10,509 nucleotides of DNA from an uncultured Gemmatimonadota bacterium. Lineage in GTDB: Bacteria > Gemmatimonadota > Gemmatimonadetes > Gemmatimonadales > GWC2-71-9. A program made the translations under genes and the position numbers. The notes under the pieces were generated by a model. The model made no database searches. It had not been told where the DNA came from and saw only the letters and a list, made by a program, of their open reading frames with translations. Positions 1-6,035 of this stretch are shown here, one piece after another. Within the stretch, counting starts at the first letter, position 1; every line of letters starts with the position of its first letter. The stretch spans positions 1-10,509 of the forward strand of contig CAJVYZ010000040.1 in assembly GCA_913009915.1 (NCBI GenBank), written 5' to 3'.

Positions 1-216
1 GACAGGGCGAAGCAGGAAGCGAAGGAGGCACTTTGGGTCTTCGAGATGGTTTGGGATCGGATCAAGAGCCCGGCGAAGTACAAGGTCATGAAGTATCTCG
101 AACGAGGGATCATCGAAGTTGACCACTGCGAGGGCGAGATGCAGCGTGCGGCATATTGGTGGCGACGCAGAAGCAAGGCGTTGGAGGAGGCGAAGCGCAT
201 TCGACAGCGGGCATAG
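1..216 (+). CDS. 3' end of an unrecognised small basic, helical protein (5' partial)
   Basis: Frame 1 is open from the first base to a TAG at 214-216, giving 71 residues with no start required inside the window. I do not recognise the family. The residues are strongly charged and probably helical, rich in Lys, Arg, Glu and Ala, with a Trp pair (AAYWWRRRSKALEEAKR) near the C terminus. No membrane segment or cysteine motif is visible. About 53 of 71 codons end in G or C, which supports real coding, although overall GC (125 of 216 bases, about 58%) is lower than in the genes that follow. It could be the tail of a longer protein or a short ORF of accessory origin. The next gene lies 160 bases downstream in the same frame. 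Confidence 0.5.
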   Translation, partial: DRAKQEAKEALWVFEMVWDRIKSPAKYKVMKYLERGIIEVDHCEGEMQRAAYWWRRRSKALEEAKRIRQRA

Positions 217-375
217 GGCCGTTCGAAGGGGGGCGGTTGTGGCCGCTCTTCGGCGCATTCGGTAAGAGCTCGTTGTTTTCGGGCGCATGAATCGGGCGGA
301 GCTTTCGCCGCTATCGGGGCCGGAAGGCTGCGGGCGGAAAGGGCGGGTGGTTGTCGGGCGGGTAACCTCGGGGGC
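217..375 (+). other. GC-rich stretch without a clear gene, upstream of the lipid kinase
   Basis: No convincing complete gene is visible. Frame 1 stays open from 217 into the kinase but has no ATG, GTG or TTG before the GTG at 376. A frame-2 ATG at 287 opens a reading frame whose residues just before 376 (GRVVVGRVTSG) resemble the first strand expected of the kinase family (see findings). Bases 295-316 and 386-408 are imperfect direct copies of a roughly 22-base GC-rich motif beginning GGCGGAGC. No clear sigma-70 promoter or terminator was found. Confidence 0.4.
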
Positions 376-1257
376 GTGCACTTCAGGCGGAGCCTTCGGG
401 CGCTCTCGAACCTTCGCCGCTCTTGGCCCCAAGCCGAGGTGGTCCGGACCACCGAGCCGGGAAGCGCCACGACCATCGCCCGCGAGGGGGCGGAGGCTGG
501 CCTGGATACCATCCTGGTCCTCGGGGGCGACGGCACCCTCCACGAAGTGGCCAACGGTATTCTTCAAGCCGGGGTGCCTTCTCCACCAGCGATCGCGGCG
601 TTGCCCGTGGGTACCGGCAACGACTTCGCCAGAATTACGGGAACCCAGGGCCTGGGGGTGGGGTCGGCTCTCGAAGCGCTGGCGCCGCGGTGCAAGAGGT
701 ATATCGATGTGGGGCGTGCCTGGGACGAGTACTTCATCAACAGCCTGGGAGTGGCCCTGGCCGGCGAGGTCGCCTACCGGGTCAACCGGATGGAGCGTTT
801 GGGGGGGCTGCCCGCCTATCTTGTCGCTGTGTTGCAAACCATGTGGAGCTACGCGCCGATGCACTTGACGGTCGTCAGCGACGACGGGGAAGTTCTCTCG
901 GAGGATTGCCTCGCGCTGGAGGTCGGCAACGGATCGACCTCGGGCGGAGGGTTCCGCCTCACGCCCGACGCCCGCCCCGACGACGGCATGCTCGATTTCT
1001 GTTTCATCCGGCCCCTGGGTAAGGTCGACCTCTTGACCAAACTTCCCCGTGCCATCAGCGGCCGCCACGTGGGGCTTCCCCAAGTCACCATGGGGCGCTC
1101 GTCCCGGCTCACCATCCGGTCCAAGGACCGGCCGCTCAGGGCCCACTTCGACGGCGAGTACCGTTCTCCCGGCTCCAGGGAAATCACTATCGCCACCCTG
1201 CCGGGAGCTCTCCCCGTTCTGGTGACGGAACGATCCATCCTGGCGGATCCGGCATGA
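376..1257 (+). CDS. Diacylglycerol kinase family lipid kinase (YegS/DgkB type), N terminus uncertain
   Basis: The 293-residue product belongs to the DAGK catalytic family. These enzymes transfer phosphate from ATP to a lipid hydroxyl such as diacylglycerol, for phospholipid recycling at the inner membrane. Seen: the nucleotide-binding motif GGDGTLHEVANG at residues 50-61, the LPVGTGNDFAR motif at 76-86, a C-terminal lobe with GGGFRLTPDARPDDGMLD, and a DGE triplet near the end. The GTG at 376 is the only usual start in this frame after the TAG at 214, and it has no good ribosome-binding site. It leaves out the first beta strand and the NPxxG loop normally found at the N terminus of this family, so the start is probably wrong or the 5' end carries a frameshift. 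The stop overlaps the next gene as ATGA at 1254-1257, indicating an operon. The exact lipid substrate cannot be told from sequence. Confidence 0.85.
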   Translation: MHFRRSLRALSNLRRSWPQAEVVRTTEPGSATTIAREGAEAGLDTILVLGGDGTLHEVANGILQAGVPSPPAIAALPVGTGNDFARITGTQGLGVGSALEALAPRCKRYIDVGRAWDEYFINSLGVALAGEVAYRVNRMERLGGLPAYLVAVLQTMWSYAPMHLTVVSDDGEVLSEDCLALEVGNGSTSGGGFRLTPDARPDDGMLDFCFIRPLGKVDLLTKLPRAISGRHVGLPQVTMGRSSRLTIRSKDRPLRAHFDGEYRSPGSREITIATLPGALPVLVTERSILADPA

Positions 1258-1769
1258 GGGTCGCCGGCATTGTGTTCCTCGGGGTGGCGGGCCTCTGGCC
1301 GGCGCCAGCCATCGGCGCGCAAGAGTTGAACCCGTCCCCGCCGACTGCGCAACAGGACACGGTTGGGACCATCGGGGAACTGGCCGCTCAGGGAGTGCCC
1401 GACCTGCAGCGTCCGGTGTCACCCATGGGCGCCTTCTGGCGATCGTTTCTCCTTCCCGGATGGGGGCAGGCCAAACTCAACCGTAAACTTACCGGCGGCA
1501 TATTCATCGCCGTCGAGGGGATCAGCCTCGGCATGATCGTCAAGATGAATCATCAACTGGGCTATCTCCAGCGTACCAACGACCCTGCCGCGGAAGCGAA
1601 GGAACAGCAGCGGGAGGACTGGATTGCCATCCTGGTGTTCAACCATCTCATGGCCGGTCTCGATGCCTTCGTGGGCGCCCACCTGTGGGGATTTCCGGAA
1701 GACCTGCAATTGCAGGGCGTTCCCGGCGCCTACGGCGCCCAAATCACTGTGCCCATCAGGTTGCCATGA
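1254..1769 (+). CDS. Small secreted or envelope protein, DUF5683-like
   Basis: This 171-residue protein has a likely Sec signal peptide: a hydrophobic N terminus ending with AIGA-Q, with cleavage probably after residue 22. A polar linker follows to about residue 58. The most recognisable part is SFLLPGWGQ at 64-72 and the hydrophobic segment after it (81-95), then a charged stretch (110-122), then a second hydrophobic stretch with LDAFVGAHLW (136-145). This order resembles the DUF5683 family, which has no established function. The remark rests on memory of the family motif, not on a search. The ATG overlaps the stop of the kinase gene and its own TGA overlaps the start of murI, so it is almost certainly co-translated with both. 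Confidence 0.75.
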   Translation: MRVAGIVFLGVAGLWPAPAIGAQELNPSPPTAQQDTVGTIGELAAQGVPDLQRPVSPMGAFWRSFLLPGWGQAKLNRKLTGGIFIAVEGISLGMIVKMNHQLGYLQRTNDPAAEAKEQQREDWIAILVFNHLMAGLDAFVGAHLWGFPEDLQLQGVPGAYGAQITVPIRLP

Positions 1770-2566
1770 ACAGAGCCCCCATCGGCATATTCGATTCCGG
1801 GATCGGCGGACTGACCGTCACCAGAGCGATCTTCGAGCGACTACCGGCCGAAGCGACCATCTATTTCGGTGACACCGCCCGGGTCCCCTATGGGCCGAAG
1901 TCGCCCGACACCGTCCGTCGCTACAGCATGGAGATCCAGGACTGGTTGCTGGGCCAGGGAGTGAAGGCGATCGTGGTTGCCTGCAACACCAGTTCGGCTC
2001 ACGCTCTCGACGACCTGCGCGCGGCGTCGCCCGTTCCGGTGATCGGGGTGATCGAACCTGGTGCCAGCGCGGCCACCAAGGCCACGCGTGGTGGGGTGAT
2101 CGGGGTCATCGGCACCGCCGGCACCATTAGGAGCAACGCCTACGCCAAGGCCATCCATGCGCTGCTGCCGGCGGCGACGGTCGAACAGGTGCCGTGTCCC
2201 CTCCTGGTCCCCCTGGTGGAGGAAGGCTGGTTTGACCACGAAGCCACCCGTGTCATCGCGGCGGAGTATCTCGACCCTCTCGTGCGGGGCGGCTTGGATA
2301 CTCTGGTGCTCGGCTGCACCCATTACCCCCTGCTGAAACCGCTGCTCCGCCGCCACCTCGGACCCCAGGTCTGTCTCATCGACAGTGCCGAAGAAACCGC
2401 CAAGGCCGTGGGTGCCCGGCTCGCCGAACTCGATCTGACGGCGCCGGACGACCATGTGGGATACCATCGCTTCGTGGTGAGTGACGACCAGGCCCGGTTC
2501 CTCGAAGTGGGAGGAAGGTTCGTGGGCGAGAAGCTGAGGAATGTGGAGACGGTCCCCCTGGGCTAG
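1766..2566 (+). CDS. murI: Glutamate racemase
   Basis: MurI interconverts L- and D-glutamate in the cytoplasm and supplies D-Glu for the peptidoglycan stem peptide (MurD step). The product is 266 residues, normal for the family. Seen in order: FDSGIGGLTV at 9-18 with the catalytic-site Asp10 and Ser11; GDTARVPYGPKS at 35-46; VACNTSSAHA at 71-80 with the first catalytic cysteine Cys73; GTAGTIRSNAY at 116-126; and LGCTHYPLLKPL with the second catalytic cysteine Cys184 and His186. The frame extends 27 codons upstream to 1685, but the ATG at 1766 places FDSGIGG at the normal distance and forms an ATGA overlap with the preceding stop, so it is preferred. The gene converges on the LpxH-like gene across a 33-bp gap with no obvious terminator hairpin. 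Confidence 0.97.
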   Translation: MNRAPIGIFDSGIGGLTVTRAIFERLPAEATIYFGDTARVPYGPKSPDTVRRYSMEIQDWLLGQGVKAIVVACNTSSAHALDDLRAASPVPVIGVIEPGASAATKATRGGVIGVIGTAGTIRSNAYAKAIHALLPAATVEQVPCPLLVPLVEEGWFDHEATRVIAAEYLDPLVRGGLDTLVLGCTHYPLLKPLLRRHLGPQVCLIDSAEETAKAVGARLAELDLTAPDDHVGYHRFVVSDDQARFLEVGGRFVGEKLRNVETVPLG

Positions 2567-2599
2567 CCGGCCGCTGTCCACCGTCTACCGATCCCACGC

Positions 2600-3328
2600 C
2601 TACCCGAAGGTATGCAGGCTTGCCCCTTCTTCCGTGAGCACTGCATACTTATACCCATCCATCCAGGCGCCCGGGTTGACGTAGGTGCGCCCCGGAAAAA
2701 TCTCCTCGATGGCCGGACGGTGGGTGTGGCCCATGACGATGCCGTCGAGGGTGGGATCGTCCTGCAGACGGCGAGCGGCCCATTCCCGTTGCCGGGTTGA
2801 TGCATGCTGAAGCACCGTCGGATCCCGTGATGTGCTCCCCAGGAACCGGCTCATCTTGTCGACGACCCAAAAGCCGAGGTCTGGGTGGAGCGCGCGCCAG
2901 GTGGCGACGGTGGCGGGGTGGCGGGTAATGCGGTGCATGAGCCGCGCCGACCAGTGCTCTTCGGTTAGACCGTCTCCGTGAACGGCCAGGATCCGGCGGT
3001 CGCCGACGGTCACGGTCGTTTCCATCGGCACGAACTCGATTCCCAGGTCCCGGTCCCAGAAATCATCGCCCCAGCGGTCGTGATTACCGCCGATCATGAC
3101 GACCGGCATGCGCTTGCGCAACTGGGCCAGGGCGGCTGCAACGGCGAATCCTTCCCGAGGGATTACCCGCCGGTAGGAAAACCAGAAATCGAAGAGATCG
3201 CCGTTCACCAGGAGGGAGTCGCCCAGAGTAGGCGCCTGGTGGAGGAACTCCAGCAGCGCCTCCTCCACAGCTGGAGGGGTGATGCCCAGGTGGGCGTCGG
3301 CTACGACGAGGAGCTGATTACCTGACAC
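2600..3328 (-). CDS. Calcineurin-like metallophosphoesterase, LpxH-like (possible UDP-2,3-diacylglucosamine diphosphatase)
   Basis: This 242-residue product carries the full dinuclear metallophosphoesterase signature: DAHLG at 11-15, GDLFDFW at 43-49, GGNHDRW at 80-86, HGDG at 117-120 and GHTHRP at 200-205. The GDLFDFW and HGD blocks and the overall size resemble LpxH, which hydrolyses UDP-2,3-diacylglucosamine to lipid X on the cytoplasmic face during lipid A synthesis. The third block reads GNHD instead of the GNRDF typical of classical LpxH, so a related phosphoesterase with another substrate is possible. The frame is open back to 3592, but that would overlap the divergent thioesterase gene and add 88 residues of low-complexity sequence. 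The GTG at 3328 is the only usual start that places the first metal motif at a normal distance. There is no strong Shine-Dalgarno, and a possible promoter lies directly upstream. Confidence 0.88.
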   Translation of the reverse strand: MSGNQLLVVADAHLGITPPAVEEALLEFLHQAPTLGDSLLVNGDLFDFWFSYRRVIPREGFAVAAALAQLRKRMPVVMIGGNHDRWGDDFWDRDLGIEFVPMETTVTVGDRRILAVHGDGLTEEHWSARLMHRITRHPATVATWRALHPDLGFWVVDKMSRFLGSTSRDPTVLQHASTRQREWAARRLQDDPTLDGIVMGHTHRPAIEEIFPGRTYVNPGAWMDGYKYAVLTEEGASLHTFG

Positions 3329-3335
3329 GGGGCCG

Positions 3336-3365
3336 AAGATACCGGTGCTGGGCCCGTCGGTGCAA
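3336..3365 (-). promoter_or_regulatory. Possible sigma-70-like promoter for the LpxH-like gene
   Basis: On the minus strand TTGCAC (3365-3360) and TATCTT (3341-3336) are separated by 18 bases. The -10 box lies only 7 bases before the GTG at 3328, so transcription from it would start at or very near the start codon and give a leaderless message. This would fit the missing Shine-Dalgarno. The boxes match the consensus only partly (3/6 and 4/6), so this is a weak call. Confidence 0.25.
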
Positions 3366-3378
3366 GCGGTTGCGCCGT

Positions 3379-3407
3379 TTGACTTTCCGTGGTTGACGGG
3401 TGAAACT
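3379..3407 (+). promoter_or_regulatory. Possible sigma-70-like promoter for the thioesterase operon
   Basis: TTGACT at 3379-3384 is followed 17 bases later by GAAACT at 3402-3407. The -35 box is good (5/6) and the -10 box is poor (3/6). A second TTGACG sits at 3393-3398 without a matching -10. The divergent intergenic region is the only space where a promoter for the operon starting at 3510 could lie, apart from internal ones. A start here would give a leader of roughly 95 bases containing the GC-rich inverted repeat. Confidence 0.25.
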
Positions 3408-3422
3408 TTCCCATCCGGGTCG

Positions 3423-3462
3423 GGCCGGTAAGGCTGGCCTGTTTGGGCCTTGCGGCCCGGCC
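3423..3462 (+). repeat. GC-rich inverted repeat in the leader of the thioesterase operon
   Basis: GGGCC at 3445-3449 pairs with GGCCC at 3454-3458 around a TTGC loop. Outside it, GGCCGG (3423-3428) can pair with CCGGCC (3457-3462) as an alternative fold, so two mutually exclusive hairpins are possible. No U-rich tail follows, so it is not a standard intrinsic terminator. It may be structure in the 5' leader or chance in a GC-rich region. Confidence 0.3.
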
Positions 3463-3497
3463 TGTCTGGTACCGGCGCGTCCCGCTGAACTCGACCC

Positions 3498-3502
3498 AGG
3501 AG
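3498..3502 (+). promoter_or_regulatory. Ribosome-binding site deciding the GTG start of the thioesterase
   Basis: AGGAG lies 7 bases before the GTG at 3510. It supports this GTG as the true start, since no ATG occurs in frame until inside the hotdog motif. Confidence 0.7.
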
Positions 3503-3509
3503 CCCTTCC

Positions 3510-3980
3510 GTGCCCCTTCCGGCATCGGCCTCACCCAGGTCGCCCGACAGCCCAGTCCCCGGGCTGATCTGCCGCATCCGCCACCGGGTCAACTACTCCG
3601 AAGTGGATCAGATGGGCGTGGTATATCATGCCAGGTACCTGGTGTGGCTCGACATGGCCCGGACCGAGTACCTCCGTGAACAGGGGATGAGCTACCGGGA
3701 ATTCGAGGAGCGGGGCTATCGTCTGGCGGTGAGCGAAGTCTCCATTCGGTACCGCCAGCCGGCCAGATACGACGACCTCCTCACGGTCCGGTGCTGGGTT
3801 CACGAGGCGGCCTCCCGCCGGGTGACCTTCGGCTACGCCATCGAGCACGATGAAACCGACCGGCTGCTCGCCACTGCCACGACGGCCATGCTGAGCCTCG
3901 ATTCCGGATTTGCCCTCACCGCCATGCCGGATGATGTGCGCCGGCTCCTGGTACCTACTGCGGCCCCAGTCCGTCTCTAG
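3510..3980 (+). CDS. YbgC/4HBT-family acyl-CoA thioesterase (hotdog fold)
   Basis: The 156-residue product matches the YbgC/FadM branch of the 4-hydroxybenzoyl-CoA thioesterase family, which hydrolyses acyl-CoA (in some members acyl-ACP) thioesters in the cytoplasm. The diagnostic stretch is residues 28-59: VNYSEVDQMGVVYHARYLVW, then DMARTEYLREQG. Asp33 sits at the position of the family's catalytic aspartate, and the YHARY part is typical. An IRYRQPARYDDLLTV segment follows, as in other members. About 20 residues precede the domain, somewhat more than in E. coli YbgC. The GTG start is supported by AGGAG at 3498-3502. YbgC is commonly found beside tol-pal genes. Here the neighbours are instead a HEAT-cyclophilin and outer-membrane proteins, still an envelope context. 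The stop lies 15 bases before the next gene, so they are probably cotranscribed. Confidence 0.92.
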   Translation: MPLPASASPRSPDSPVPGLICRIRHRVNYSEVDQMGVVYHARYLVWLDMARTEYLREQGMSYREFEERGYRLAVSEVSIRYRQPARYDDLLTVRCWVHEAASRRVTFGYAIEHDETDRLLATATTAMLSLDSGFALTAMPDDVRRLLVPTAAPVRL

Positions 3981-3982
3981 CT

Positions 3983-3988
3983 GGAAGG
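3983..3988 (+). promoter_or_regulatory. Ribosome-binding site of the HEAT-cyclophilin gene
   Basis: GGAAGG lies 7 bases before the ATG at 3996, in the short gap after the thioesterase stop. It fixes the start just ahead of a run of nine C residues. Confidence 0.65.
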
Positions 3989-3995
3989 CTCCGTC

Positions 3996-6035
3996 ATGTC
4001 CCCCCCCCACCGCCGGATCGGCGTCTCGGTCATCCTCGTCGTTGCGATTGCCCAGCTGAGCCCGCGGCTGGTGGTGAGCCAGGGAGTAGAGGACCTGGCG
4101 CAGATCCTCGCCGTCGAGGACAGCCGTCGGTGGGACGGGGGGCTGTTCGAAACCAGTCTCAAGAACCCCGAACCGCTCGTCCGCCGGACGGCGGCCATGG
4201 CGATCGGCCGGGTGGGGGACTGGCGGGGGACCGAACTGCTGTTTCCGGTATTGCTCGACCCGGACACCACGGTCCAAACCACGGCCATGTTCGCCTTGGG
4301 CCTGCTGGAGGACACGCTCGCCGTCGGGCCCATCCTCGAGCGGCTGCGTGCCGTCCCGGCGATCAGCCAGGATCCCGCCGTCGAGGGCGTGGCGGCCCTT
4401 GCCAAGATAGGCGGCCCCGAGGCGGCTGCCTTCATCGCATCGCTGCTGGACGGAGCCTCGCGGGCGGCGCTGGAGAACCGGGACCCCCTCGTGGCACAGG
4501 CGTTGATCGATGCTTGGCGGCTCCGCGAAGAAGCACCGGTTGGCGCTCTCATGAACTACCTGGATCACGACAAGGAAGACTGGCGTTGGCGCGCGGTGGT
4601 CAGCCTCTCCCGGCTGCAGGCCCCGGAAGCGGGCCAGCTGTTTCTCAGGGCGCTGGCCGACAAGTCGCCCACCGTCCGGGCGGCGGTGGCCGCGAGGCTG
4701 ACCAAACGGTACGCCGCGCGTTCGGGCCTGGACGCCGAAACCTGCATGGATCTCCTGGCCAACACCGTCAATGATCCCGACGGCCGGGTGCGGATCAACG
4801 CGCTGCGGGCTCTGGCAACCTTCCGCGACCCTGAAACGGGACCGGCCATCGCGGTTGCCCTCGACGATCCGCTCCTCAACGTCAGGGTGCAGGCCGCACA
4901 GGCGCTCGGCCGGGCCGGAGGTCCGCTGGCGATCACCGAACTAACCCGCGTCTTCACCGGTGCCGATTTCTTCGCCCTGCAACGGGAGGCCTTGCTGGGA
5001 CTCTCCCGTAGCGACAGTACGGCGTTCACCGCGGTGGCAGCCACCTGGGGACAGAGCGGCGATTGGCGTCTGCGCGCCGTGGCGGCAGACGGGTGGGAAC
5101 GGGTGCTCCCCGGCCCACACCCCGACAAACCCGATTTCTTGACGGACCCGGATTCACGGGTCGTGGCCGCGGCCCTTGGTGCCTGGAGCCGTCAGGTTCA
5201 GGACCCCACCGATGATTTGATCCGCGAGGCCCGGCGCCTCATTTCCCATCCGGACCCCGTCGTCAGGGTGGCCGCCGCCGGCGTGCTCGGCTCCGTGGCC
5301 GACCCCAACGATGTCTCGGCACTGGGAGCCATGTTCCAGTTGGCACAGAGCGACGCCATGCCTGACGCCGCCTGGGCCGCCCTGGACGCGCTTCTGATGA
5401 TCGCCGACGCTAGCGCGGATGGAGAATCACGAGTCTCGTTGAGGTTTCTCGCCAGGACCCCACGGCCAAGCAATTACCTCATCCGCAGCTGGGTGGAGAT
5501 AAACTGGCCCTTGGCCCTGGAGCGGTGGGGACCGGCGTATCCTATTGAAACGCAACTCTCCCTTCAGGACTACCGTGCAGTTGCGGAGCGTTTCCTCGTC
5601 AACATAGGTGAGGCCTATCCGCATGTCTTCGTCGAAACGGAGCGCGACGGAACCCTCGAGATCGAATTGTTCGGGCCCGATGCACCGCTGACGGTGCAAC
5701 GGTTCCTGAGCCTGGTGGACCGCCGGTTCTTCGACGGCATGCGCTGGCATCGTGTGGTGCCTGATTTTGTTGTGCAAACAGGGGACCCCCGGGGTGATGG
5801 GTGGGGGGTAGCCCCAGGGGCAGTTCGAGACGAACTCAATCGACGGCGATACCGGACCCGCTATGTGGGAATGGCGCTCTCGGGACCGGATTCCGGGTCC
5901 AGCCAATGGTTTATTACCCTAAGTCCGCAACCCAGACTCGACGGCACCTACACGGTGTTCGGACGGGTCGTCGGCACCAGCCCGGGGCTGAAGCGCCTGA
6001 CGCAGGGAGACCGGATCCGCACCATCCGTCGATGA
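3996..6035 (+). CDS. Secreted HEAT-repeat protein with C-terminal cyclophilin-type peptidyl-prolyl isomerase domain
   Basis: The 679-residue product begins with a likely signal peptide (hydrophobic residues 8-20, possible cleavage near VVS-Q at 28-29), so it is expected in the periplasm. Residues about 55-470 are tandem alpha-helical HEAT or PBS-lyase-type repeats, with recurring DP-x-VR-x-AA-AL-G patterns (for example PLVRRTAAMAIGRVG and PVVRVAAAGVLGSV), likely a protein-binding scaffold. Residues about 540-679 form a cyclophilin domain: WHRVVPDFVVQTGDPRG at 584-600 holds the catalytic Arg586 and the Phe/Gln pair (591, 594), and SSQWFITL at 635-642 and LDGTYTVFGRV at 648-658 follow. Relative to human cyclophilin A, Trp121 and His126 are replaced by Arg and Tyr, as expected for a cyclosporin-insensitive bacterial type. 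The TGA overlaps the next ATG, so the two proteins are translationally coupled. A role in folding outer-membrane proteins is inference. Confidence 0.9.
   Translation: MSPPHRRIGVSVILVVAIAQLSPRLVVSQGVEDLAQILAVEDSRRWDGGLFETSLKNPEPLVRRTAAMAIGRVGDWRGTELLFPVLLDPDTTVQTTAMFALGLLEDTLAVGPILERLRAVPAISQDPAVEGVAALAKIGGPEAAAFIASLLDGASRAALENRDPLVAQALIDAWRLREEAPVGALMNYLDHDKEDWRWRAVVSLSRLQAPEAGQLFLRALADKSPTVRAAVAARLTKRYAARSGLDAETCMDLLANTVNDPDGRVRINALRALATFRDPETGPAIAVALDDPLLNVRVQAAQALGRAGGPLAITELTRVFTGADFFALQREALLGLSRSDSTAFTAVAATWGQSGDWRLRAVAADGWERVLPGPHPDKPDFLTDPDSRVVAAALGAWSRQVQDPTDDLIREARRLISHPDPVVRVAAAGVLGSVADPNDVSALGAMFQLAQSDAMPDAAWAALDALLMIADASADGESRVSLRFLARTPRPSNYLIRSWVEINWPLALERWGPAYPIETQLSLQDYRAVAERFLVNIGEAYPHVFVETERDGTLEIELFGPDAPLTVQRFLSLVDRRFFDGMRWHRVVPDFVVQTGDPRGDGWGVAPGAVRDELNRRRYRTRYVGMALSGPDSGSSQWFITLSPQPRLDGTYTVFGRVVGTSPGLKRLTQGDRIRTIRR
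4000..4008 (+). repeat. Run of nine C residues just inside the HEAT-cyclophilin gene
   Basis: The codons directly after the ATG at 3996 contain C9. A change of one C would shift the signal peptide out of frame. The frame after the tract is the correct one for the whole protein, so the tract length given here is consistent with an intact gene. Confidence 0.8.

Noticed and set aside
295..408. Imperfect direct repeat (about 22 bases, copies at 295-316 and 386-408) upstream of the lipid kinase
   Set aside because: Only about 19 of 24 aligned positions match, in very GC-rich DNA, with no third copy or flanking duplication; chance is likely.
3329..3592. N-terminal extension of the LpxH-like frame to an ATG at 3592
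   Set aside because: It would add 88 residues without family similarity and overlap the start and RBS of the divergent thioesterase.
3531..4568. Long minus-strand open frame (345 codons) opposite the thioesterase and HEAT gene
   Set aside because: It lies wholly opposite two well-supported genes, has no recognisable motif and reflects the high GC content.
5801..6031. Upstream extension of the peptidase-barrel frame
   Set aside because: It overlaps the cyclophilin domain and would bury the signal peptide; the ATGA overlap at 6032 is a better start.
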